Origin: SURF-24 sp964537965
Lineage (GTDB): Bacteria > Bacteroidota > Ignavibacteria > Ignavibacteriales > SURF-24
Direction: 5' to 3'
Assembly: GCA_964537965.1 (NCBI GenBank)
Contig: CAZIDB010000039.1
Span: 1-26,967 of the forward strand
DNA length: 26,967 bases
Part shown: piece after piece, positions 8,094-14,519 of the stretch
How positions within the stretch are numbered: the stretch's first letter is position 1
How the letters are laid out: each line of letters begins with the position of its first letter
The notes under the pieces: generated by a model
What the model was told of the DNA's origin: nothing
Seen by the model: the letters and a program-made list of their open reading frames with translations, nothing else
The model's database searches: none
Program-made: the position numbers and the translations under genes

Positions 8094-9395
8094 CTAATGT
8101 GAGGCGGGAGCTACAATTTTTTCTGTAGATTTTTTGTCTTCCTTAATCAATATCCATAATACTGCAGAAATTGCAAGTGTAACACCGCTAATAATAAAAA
8201 TAATATTCTTATCTGCTACATTTTGAATTACAGTTCCCAGAACAAGACTTGCAATTAATTGAGGTATAACCACTGATAAATTAAATATTCCCATAAAGAA
8301 TCCCATCCTGCTTTTATCAACCTTCTCAGACATTATTGCAAACGGAAGTGAAACAACTGCCGCCCACCCGATTCCACATATTGCCATAAAAATATATAAC
8401 ATTAAAGCTGACTTTGCCAAAACAACAATTCCAAAATACCCTAAAGCCATAATTGCTACACAGGATAAATGAGTTTTTACCCTACCAAGTTTTTCTGTGA
8501 TGGGTTCAAGTACTAAAGCTGGAAGAATAAATCCAACTGCATTTAAAATTAAGAATGAAATGGATATAACTTTACCAATTTCATCAGATAACTCCGGCGC
8601 TAACTGTTGATGAACGTCTTCAATCATATAAATTTTTTGAGTAATGTAAGCAATTATATAAACGAACATTGTCTGTATTCCAATCCAGGAAAAACCATGC
8701 GCTAAGTATAAACGAATAAGCTGACCCCATTGAGTAGTAGTTTTTTTCACTTCTTCTTTTTCAGATTTTTCATCAACCTGTAAAACTTTAGGTTCTTCTA
8801 TAAAGAAAAGCGGTATGATTGAACAGAAAAATACAATGAATACACCAATATAAATTAATTCATAGTTTCCAATAACAGCACCAATAAAATATGCGGCAAC
8901 TCCAAATGAACCTGAAATTGTCTGCATCCATGTGTAGCCTTTTGTTCTTGGTACACCATCAGGGGTAACATCCGCTATAATTGAACGGGTCGGATTGAAA
9001 CTTATATTGATCGCAAGATCCAAACTTAATGCAACAATAAGCGCAACAACAATTAAACTACCAATGCCGAAGAAGTCATTTATTTTATCAATGTTTGGTA
9101 AAGCTAAAAGCATTAAAGATGCTAAGGTTGCACCAATAATTATGAAAGGACGTCTTCTTCCACCCCAGAACCACACCTTATCACTTATAAGTCCAACTAT
9201 TGGCTGACCAAGAATTCCTGCTAAAGGTCCGGCAGCCCAGACAAAACCGATTTCATGAATATCAAGATTATACTTGGTTTTTAGAATCCAGCTTAGCGCT
9301 GAAATTTGAATACAAAGTGCAAATCCCATAGCAGTAGAAGGCAGGCTAAGGATTGAGTAAAACGTATTGGTTAACTTCTTTTGAATAGCAAGCAT
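8094..9395 (-). CDS. MFS transporter, SLC45/sucrose-type sugar symporter subgroup
   Basis: A 433-residue polytopic inner-membrane protein with about 12 hydrophobic segments. Between segments 2 and 3 is GPLAGILGQPIVGLISDKVWFWGGRRRPFI. Its GxxSDxxxxGRRRPFI form is the MFS signature of the sucrose/SLC45-like glycoside:cation symporters rather than of drug exporters. A cytoplasmic loop around residues 205-225, rich in charged residues (VDEKSEKEEVKKTTTQ), separates the two halves. GAGGAA five bases before the ATG supports the start. Divergent from smpB across 160 bases. Import of a di- or oligosaccharide with H+ is the likely role by family; the nearby secreted glycosidase in the same orientation fits this, but the exact sugar cannot be told. 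Confidence 0.83.
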   Translation of the reverse strand: MLAIQKKLTNTFYSILSLPSTAMGFALCIQISALSWILKTKYNLDIHEIGFVWAAGPLAGILGQPIVGLISDKVWFWGGRRRPFIIIGATLASLMLLALPNIDKINDFFGIGSLIVVALIVALSLDLAINISFNPTRSIIADVTPDGVPRTKGYTWMQTISGSFGVAAYFIGAVIGNYELIYIGVFIVFFCSIIPLFFIEEPKVLQVDEKSEKEEVKKTTTQWGQLIRLYLAHGFSWIGIQTMFVYIIAYITQKIYMIEDVHQQLAPELSDEIGKVISISFLILNAVGFILPALVLEPITEKLGRVKTHLSCVAIMALGYFGIVVLAKSALMLYIFMAICGIGWAAVVSLPFAIMSEKVDKSRMGFFMGIFNLSVVIPQLIASLVLGTVIQNVADKNIIFIISGVTLAISAVLWILIKEDKKSTEKIVAPASH

Positions 9396-9419
9396 GTATT
9401 CCTCAAATTATTTGTGCTC

Positions 9420-9448
9420 AATTTAGCATATTTCTTAAAATCTGTCAT
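9420..9448 (-). promoter_or_regulatory. Promoter candidate for the MFS gene
   Basis: Minus strand: ATGACA (9448-9443), a 17-base spacer, then TAAATT (9425-9420). The predicted start falls about 18 bases before the MFS ATG. Both boxes differ from the sigma-70 consensus. Confidence 0.35.
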
Positions 9449-9508
9449 TAAAAATGTTAAATAGGTTTGGGAATGATTCATTTTTTTTTTAAATACTATG
9501 TGTATTTC

Positions 9509-9539
9509 TTGATTTTTTTTTGATTTAAGAATAAGTTTA
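9509..9539 (+). promoter_or_regulatory. Promoter candidate for the smpB operon
   Basis: TTG at 9509-9511, 20 bases, then TAAGTTTA at 9532-9539. This fits the TTG-N19-21-TAnnTTTG pattern known for Bacteroidota housekeeping promoters, with one mismatch. As a sigma-70 site it reads TTGATT-N17-TAAGTT, which is weak. Confidence 0.4.
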
Positions 9540-9555
9540 GACCTCCAAAATAAAA

Positions 9556-10014
9556 ATGCCCGAGGCAATAGAAGAAAAAAATATCGTCGTCAACCGGAAA
9601 GCCAATCACGAGTATTTTGTATTAAATACTTATGAGGCCGGTATTGTACTTCAGGGAACTGAAGTTAAATCTATAAGACAGGGCAAAATTAATCTGATTG
9701 ATAGCTATGCATCAATTGAAAAAGGTGAAGTTTGGTTACATAGCTGCCACATCAGCAATTACGATCAGGGCAGTTATGAAAATCACGACCCGTTGCGTGA
9801 TAGAAAATTACTCCTGAAAAGCAACGAGATTAGAAAACTTTTTAACAAAGTTAAAGAAAAGGGATTAACAATTATTCCTTTAAGAGTTTATTTGAAAAAG
9901 AATCTTGTAAAAGTTGAAATAGCGATTGTTAAAGGTAAAAAGATTTACGATAAGCGCGAAGATATTGCCAAAAAGGATTTTCAGAGAGAACAGGAAAAAA
10001 GAATTAAATATTAA
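9556..10014 (+). CDS. smpB: SsrA (tmRNA)-binding protein SmpB
   Basis: A 152-residue protein matching SmpB along its length: NRKANHEYFVLNTYEAGIVLQGTEVKSIRQGKINLIDSYA near the N-terminus, HISNYDQGSYENHDPLRDRKLLL in the middle and the C-terminal basic tail GKKIYDKREDIAKKD. SmpB binds tmRNA and brings it to stalled ribosomes for trans-translation in the cytoplasm. The size is normal (about 150-160 residues). The ATG is preceded by an A-rich stretch rather than a strong Shine-Dalgarno. It is first in a likely operon, with tyrS 50 bases downstream. The tmRNA gene itself (ssrA) is not in this window. Confidence 0.97.
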   Translation: MPEAIEEKNIVVNRKANHEYFVLNTYEAGIVLQGTEVKSIRQGKINLIDSYASIEKGEVWLHSCHISNYDQGSYENHDPLRDRKLLLKSNEIRKLFNKVKEKGLTIIPLRVYLKKNLVKVEIAIVKGKKIYDKREDIAKKDFQREQEKRIKY

Positions 10015-10064
10015 AAACATAATTCGAAAAAAATTATTAAGGTATTTATAGGATAAAATAAGAA

Positions 10065-11300
10065 TTGAACAGCACTAAAATATTGTTCCCCCCATTGAAT
10101 GAACAGATGGATTTAATTAAAAGAGGTGCATCTGAAATCATTCCCGAAGAAGAATTAGTCAGGAAACTAGAAAAAAGCTTAAAAGAAAATTTCCCGTTAA
10201 AAATAAAACTTGGCTGCGATCCAACAAGACCGGATTTACATATCGGTCATTCAGTTGTACTTAGAAAGCTTGCCCAGTTTCAACAACTTGGACACCAGGC
10301 AATTTTAATTATTGGTGATTTTACCGGAATGATTGGTGATCCATCAGGAAGAAATTCCACCCGACCGCCTTTAACACTTGAACAAACAAGGGTTAATGGT
10401 CAATCTTATTTCGAACAGGCTTCAAAAATTCTTGACAGAGGAAAAACCAGGATAGTTTATAATTCCGAATGGCTTTCAAAAATGTCATTTGAAGATGTGA
10501 TTAAACTTAGCGCAAAATATACCGTGGCAAGAATGCTTGAACGTGATGATTTTACAAAACGTTTCAAAGCAGGCGAACCAATCAGTATGCATGAATTACT
10601 CTATCCTCTTGCACAAGCTATGGATTCTGTTGCAATTGAATCCGATGTTGAACTTGGAGGCACCGACCAGAAATTTAACCTTTTAGTTGGAAGAGATATA
10701 CAGAGAGAATTTGGAATTGAACCTCAGGTAATTCTAACAATGCCTTTACTTGTTGGAACCGATGGTGTTGAGAAGATGAGTAAATCATATGGGAATTATG
10801 TTGGTATAAGTGAAGAACCAAAAGATATTTTCGGTAAGACTTTATCTATACCGGATACTTTAATCTATACATATTTTGAATTGGCTACAGATGTACCAAA
10901 CGAATTACTTTCTGAAATAAAAACTAAACTAAGCGATGGCGTAACAAATCCCCGCGATATAAAAAGAGCTCTGGCAAAAAAATTAGTTGAGATGTATTAT
11001 AATGCTGATGTTGCTTTAAATGCAGAGCGGGAATTCGACAATATTTTTGTAAACAAAGGTTTACCTGATGAAATTGAAGAATACAAACTTGATAATTCAA
11101 ATAAAGAAATCAACATTATCGAGTTAATAAGCAAGGTAAACTTCGCTCCATCCAAACAGGAAGCAAGAAGATTAGTACAGCAAGGAGGAGTAACAATAGA
11201 CGGTGAAAAAATTTCCGATATAAACGCCGTAATAAAATTTGATAAGGATAAAATCCTTAAAGTGGGAAAAAGAAAATTTGTAAAAATAATTATTAATTAA
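10065..11300 (+). CDS. tyrS: Tyrosyl-tRNA synthetase
   Basis: A 411-residue class I aminoacyl-tRNA synthetase that charges tRNA-Tyr with tyrosine. HIGH is at residues 59-62 within LGCDPTRPDLHIGHSVVL, and KMSKS is at 236-240. The DPTRPDLHIGH form and the length match the TyrZ-like (second) bacterial subgroup. ELGGTDQKFNLLVGRD (195-210) is the tyrosine-pocket region. The C-terminal ~65 residues form an S4 RNA-binding domain (SKQEARRLVQQGGVTIDG). I keep the TTG at 10065, with AGGAT ten bases upstream; the first in-frame ATG (10106) would remove 14 residues before the conserved part and is an alternative. Sits between smpB and the arginine decarboxylase gene, 16 bases before the latter. Confidence 0.96.
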   Translation: MNSTKILFPPLNEQMDLIKRGASEIIPEEELVRKLEKSLKENFPLKIKLGCDPTRPDLHIGHSVVLRKLAQFQQLGHQAILIIGDFTGMIGDPSGRNSTRPPLTLEQTRVNGQSYFEQASKILDRGKTRIVYNSEWLSKMSFEDVIKLSAKYTVARMLERDDFTKRFKAGEPISMHELLYPLAQAMDSVAIESDVELGGTDQKFNLLVGRDIQREFGIEPQVILTMPLLVGTDGVEKMSKSYGNYVGISEEPKDIFGKTLSIPDTLIYTYFELATDVPNELLSEIKTKLSDGVTNPRDIKRALAKKLVEMYYNADVALNAEREFDNIFVNKGLPDEIEEYKLDNSNKEINIIELISKVNFAPSKQEARRLVQQGGVTIDGEKISDINAVIKFDKDKILKVGKRKFVKIIIN

Positions 11301-11316
11301 AAATGGAGATGATAAA

Positions 11317-11862
11317 TTGTATGTACCAACAAGAATATTCTTTACAAAAGGGGTAGGCCGCCATAAAGATTATCTTCAATCTTTTGAGCTTGCTCTTAGA
11401 AGCGCCGGAATTGAAAAGTGCAACTTAGTTAGTGTTAGCAGTATTTATCCTGCAGGTTGTAAAAGAATTTCCAAAGAGGAAGGCTTAAAAGAATTGCAAG
11501 CCGGACAAATTACATTCTGCGTGATGGCAAGAAATTCTACAAACGAACCAAACAGGTTAGTAGCTTCATCCATAGGTGTTGCTATACCGGCAGATGCTAC
11601 TCAATACGGTTATCTGTCAGAACATCACCCGTTTGGTGAAACTGAAAAAGTTGCCGGTGATTATGCTGAAGACCTTGCAGCAACAATGCTTGCCACAACA
11701 CTTGGAATTGAATTCGATCCTAATATTGGATGGGACGATAAAGAAGATGTTTTCAAGATGTCCGGTAAAATAGTTCGTACATTTAACATAACCCAATCTG
11801 CTGAAGGTGAAAAAACCGGTTTATGGACAACCGTTATTGCCGTAGCAGTTCTTCTTCCATAA
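11317..11862 (+). CDS. pdaD: Pyruvoyl-dependent arginine decarboxylase
   Basis: A 181-residue protein of the PvlArgDC family, which decarboxylates arginine to agmatine for polyamine synthesis. The proenzyme cuts itself between two serines to give a pyruvoyl cofactor; LVSVSSIYPAG carries the pair Ser41-Ser42, the expected site. Other family blocks are FFTKGVGRHKDYLQSFE, the acidic EKVAGDYAEDLAATMLATTLG and the C-terminal GLWTTVIAVAVL. The length is close to the archaeal enzymes (~165). The start is a TTG with GGAG eight bases upstream; no ATG lies nearby in frame. It is third in the smpB-tyrS cluster and is followed directly by a hairpin terminator. Agmatinase, agmatine deiminase and aminopropyltransferase genes are not in the window, so the downstream route is unknown. 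Confidence 0.93.
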   Translation: MYVPTRIFFTKGVGRHKDYLQSFELALRSAGIEKCNLVSVSSIYPAGCKRISKEEGLKELQAGQITFCVMARNSTNEPNRLVASSIGVAIPADATQYGYLSEHHPFGETEKVAGDYAEDLAATMLATTLGIEFDPNIGWDDKEDVFKMSGKIVRTFNITQSAEGEKTGLWTTVIAVAVLLP

Positions 11863-11876
11863 AATTACTAAAATAT

Positions 11877-11907
11877 AAAAGCAGGCAAATCATCTGCCTG
11901 CTTTTTT
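11877..11907. terminator. Bidirectional hairpin terminator between pdaD and the ORF6N gene
   Basis: AAGCAGGCA and TGCCTGCTT form a perfect stem around a 7-base loop (11888-11894), followed by T6 on the plus strand. On the minus strand the same stem is followed by TTTTATATTTT. It contains the last codons of the opposing ORF6N gene. Confidence 0.88.
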
Positions 11908-12447
11908 CAAACCATATTTAACTTTTTTTTCTTTTATTGTGAACCCAATCTGCTTCCTTGGTTTTTCTACAGGAAGAAGCAAATTATTAATTGCTTCAAA
12001 GATAGAAATGATTTGTTCATCATGTTTCTCAAATTTCGATTCAAGCATTTTCATTCTGGCTGCTAATTCTTTATTTGAAATTGAGAATTCCCTTAGCTTA
12101 ACAAATATCCTCATAATCTCAATATTTACCTGTACTGCTCTTTCACTTCTTAAAACTGAAGAAAGCATAGCTATTCCCTGTTCAGTAAAAGCATAAGGTA
12201 GCTTCCTTGTTCCACCCCAACTTGAAGTTCCAAAATGGAACTTCAAGTTCATAAATTCCTGGCTATTTAACTGAAACATAAAATCTTCAGGAAAGCGATC
12301 GAGATTCCTTTTAACTGCTTTATTAAGAATCTTGGTCTCAACTCCGTATAAATCTGCAAGGTCTTTATCAAGCATTATTCTCTGCTCTCTCAGGATCAAT
12401 ATTCTTTTCTGTATAATTTCGGTGGGAATCATTATCGATTGATTCAT
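11890..12447 (-). CDS. ORF6N domain protein (KilA-N/Bro-like DNA-binding family)
   Basis: A 185-residue protein whose first ~100 residues match the ORF6N domain: IQKRILILREQRIMLDKDLADLYGVETKILNKAVKRN, then RFPEDFMFQLNSQE, and the hallmark FGTSSWGGTRKLPYAFTEQGIAMLSSVL. The rest is a coiled-coil-like segment (NKELAARMKMLESKFEKHDEQIISIFEAINNLL) and a basic tail. ORF6N proteins are found in phages and widely as chromosomal orphans in Bacteroidota-type genomes; DNA binding is presumed, and targets are unknown. It starts 43 bases after the SSS symporter gene on the same strand, so it may be read from the TPP-controlled transcript. A perfect 13-bp inverted repeat lies inside the conserved FGTSSWGG codons. 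No phage genes are nearby. Confidence 0.9.
   Translation of the reverse strand: MNQSIMIPTEIIQKRILILREQRIMLDKDLADLYGVETKILNKAVKRNLDRFPEDFMFQLNSQEFMNLKFHFGTSSWGGTRKLPYAFTEQGIAMLSSVLRSERAVQVNIEIMRIFVKLREFSISNKELAARMKMLESKFEKHDEQIISIFEAINNLLLPVEKPRKQIGFTIKEKKVKYGLKKAGR
12219..12249. repeat. Perfect 13-bp inverted repeat inside the ORF6N gene
   Basis: AACTTGAAGTTCC (12219-12231), spacer AAAAT, then GGAACTTCAAGTT (12237-12249). Each arm itself contains the near-palindrome AACTTGAAGTT. It falls on the codons for NLKFHFGTSS, a conserved part of the domain. Confidence 0.85.
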
Positions 12448-12490
12448 AAGGCAACCAAATTGTTGACTTAAAGATAATGAATTCTAAAAA

Positions 12491-13879
12491 TTATTTCGTT
12501 TTGGACATTAAGCCATAAAGATGGACAAGGATGGAAACAGCTAACCCAACAAGCATTGGTTCTATTATCTGGAAAATTACTATATCCTGGTTGAAGGTTT
12601 TTATAAAATAAAATAGGCCGCTGAATAAAAATCCTGAAATAATTTCAAGCAGAGTAAGTTTATCAGAAATTTTTATCCTTGAATAATATGAACCGATTAC
12701 AGGCAGAATTAATCCGGGAATACAAATTGTTCCTATCGTATACCACAATTCAATTACAGATGGCAGTAAAAAAGCAAATATGATTGAAATTATCCCCGAA
12801 ACTGTTAGCCCGATTTGTGTGTAACTTTTTAGTTTTGATGTTGAAGGTTTTTCTTTAATCCTGTTTAGAAAATCGTTCCCAAAGGTAGTAGCGCTTAAAA
12901 ACATAAAACTATTTAAAGTGGAAAGGACCGTTGCGAGCATACCTGCGTAAAAAATTCCTTTCAATCCGGGACCTAATATTTTCTCTGCAAGCATTGGAAA
13001 AGCTAAAGCGGGATTCTCTAAATCCGGAAGTATAGCTTTAGAATATAATCCCGTAGAAGTTGTTAGAAAATCGAAGAACGCCCATAATACAATTGAGATT
13101 AAAATTCCCTTTACTGCAACATTACCATTTTTTGCAGAGTAACATCTTTGATGAAAACCGGGATCAATAAACGTCCATATTGCTATAAAAAACCAAACCA
13201 CAACATATGAAACCGATGAACCACCTAAAGGAGTAAGATGCTCGGAAGGCAAATTTGTTTTAAGGAAATCAAAACCACCGTATTGAGAAAAGGCAATAAA
13301 GACAATAACAATGAATCCACCGAACATTACAAAGAACTCAAACGCATCAGTTAAAATATCTCCTTTATACCCGGCAAAGTATAAATATGATGCTGAAAGA
13401 ATAAAGCTTATGATTAACGCCGAGAGTAAACTAATATTAAAAATAATCGAGAGAAGATTCGCAAACATTAGCAGGTAAGGCGCCGGTGAAACTAAAATGA
13501 AAATTAAGATTGAACTAATGATCCCGATTTTTTTTCCATACACCTGGTGAAGTTTATCCGAAATAGTAATTAGTGAAGCGTTTCTGATTTTCTTTGCAAA
13601 GAAAAGCGCAAATATAAAAGCAAAGATATAATAAGGTAAACCTTGTGTAACCCAATTCAGTATTCCATACCTGTAGGTGAATTCTCCTACTCCAAGAATT
13701 CCGCCGTACCAGGTAGAAACAGTAGTAAGTACAAAAAGAAATAACCCTACTCTTCTGCCGGACAATAAATATTCTTCGGCATTCTGTTCTTTCTTTTTAC
13801 CGGAAAGAAATCCAATCAAAAGAACGATTGCAAAGAATCCAAAAATAATTAACAGGTCAGTATTGCTAAATGAAACCAT
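12491..13879 (-). CDS. SSS-family sodium:solute symporter, candidate thiamine importer
   Basis: A 462-residue membrane protein of the sodium:solute symporter family, with about 13 hydrophobic segments. Typical features are GKKKEQNAEEYLLSGRRVG after helix 1, STWYGGILGVGEF in helix 2, the FxGYKGDILTDAFEFFVMFGG segment, and FIDPGFHQRCYSAKN in mid-protein. Family members import solutes such as proline, pantothenate, sugars or urea with Na+. Its gene overlaps the end of the thiamine pyrophosphokinase gene by 14 bases and stands third behind a TPP riboswitch. The simplest reading is inner-membrane uptake of thiamine or a precursor such as HMP. The transporter family is sure; the substrate is inferred only from context. 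Confidence 0.88.
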   Translation of the reverse strand: MVSFSNTDLLIIFGFFAIVLLIGFLSGKKKEQNAEEYLLSGRRVGLFLFVLTTVSTWYGGILGVGEFTYRYGILNWVTQGLPYYIFAFIFALFFAKKIRNASLITISDKLHQVYGKKIGIISSILIFILVSPAPYLLMFANLLSIIFNISLLSALIISFILSASYLYFAGYKGDILTDAFEFFVMFGGFIVIVFIAFSQYGGFDFLKTNLPSEHLTPLGGSSVSYVVVWFFIAIWTFIDPGFHQRCYSAKNGNVAVKGILISIVLWAFFDFLTTSTGLYSKAILPDLENPALAFPMLAEKILGPGLKGIFYAGMLATVLSTLNSFMFLSATTFGNDFLNRIKEKPSTSKLKSYTQIGLTVSGIISIIFAFLLPSVIELWYTIGTICIPGLILPVIGSYYSRIKISDKLTLLEIISGFLFSGLFYFIKTFNQDIVIFQIIEPMLVGLAVSILVHLYGLMSKTK

Positions 13880-14519
13880 TATTCTTCGCTATATCAAATA
13901 ATCTTATTAAAAAGATTTTTCCGTTCCTAATTTTAAGTGAAACAGATTTTCCTTTAGCCTTATTGCTTTCTCCTTCTTTCCTGCCAAACTGCAGAGATGT
14001 ATTTCTCAGTTCATATCTTAATCCTTTGGATAATATCTTCGTCCTTGAATCAAATGCGAAAAGTGAAATCACTTCTCCCGGTTTAGTTGTTATATTGATT
14101 TCTCCACTTTCAACAGAAAGCACTGATTTTTCATAGATAATTCTTATTCTGATTTTTTCTGCAAACTTAAGAATGATGCTGAGGTTGCAGATAGAATGAT
14201 CTAACCTGTTTCCAATTACACCAAGCAGAAGGCAATCTTTGTAACCTTTTTTTATTGCTGATTTGATCGCTTTCTCAACATCAGTATCATTCTGTCTTTT
14301 AATTCTTATAACTTCTGATTTATCCGAAAAGTAATTCAGGTTGGTTTCTGTTATAGAATCAAAATCCCCGATGATATAATTTGGAATTATTCCAAGCTTT
14401 CGTGCAGCATTAGCGCCGCCATCTGCACAGATAATATCAGTATATTCTTTCTTTACTAAAAAAGAAATTAATTTCTTACCCGGTGGAGTTCCATTTGCAA
14501 TGATGATGCACTTCTTCAT
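13866..14519 (-). CDS. thiN: Thiamine pyrophosphokinase
   Basis: A 217-residue cytoplasmic enzyme that transfers pyrophosphate from ATP to thiamine, giving thiamine pyrophosphate. Visible motifs are CADGGANAARKLGIIPNYIIGD at 31-52, DFDS (52-55) and NDTD (77-80), which carry acidic metal/ATP residues, and GNRLDHSICNL (103-113). The C-terminal third is the thiamine-binding beta domain and is less conserved. Its ATG overlaps the TonB receptor stop in TAATG, and its stop lies inside the symporter gene, so all three are tightly coupled. Since this enzyme works on free thiamine, not on thiamine monophosphate, the operon looks built for salvage of imported thiamine. Regulated by the TPP riboswitch at 17082-17155. 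Confidence 0.95.
   Translation of the reverse strand: MKKCIIIANGTPPGKKLISFLVKKEYTDIICADGGANAARKLGIIPNYIIGDFDSITETNLNYFSDKSEVIRIKRQNDTDVEKAIKSAIKKGYKDCLLLGVIGNRLDHSICNLSIILKFAEKIRIRIIYEKSVLSVESGEINITTKPGEVISLFAFDSRTKILSKGLRYELRNTSLQFGRKEGESNKAKGKSVSLKIRNGKIFLIRLFDIAKNNGFI

Noticed and set aside
9470..9530. T-rich tract between the MFS and smpB genes as a terminator
   Set aside because: No GC-rich stem precedes it, and the region is a divergent promoter region for both flanking genes.
12219..12249. Inverted repeat as a transposon end or insertion site
   Set aside because: It lies inside an intact conserved gene, with no transposase and no target-site duplication.
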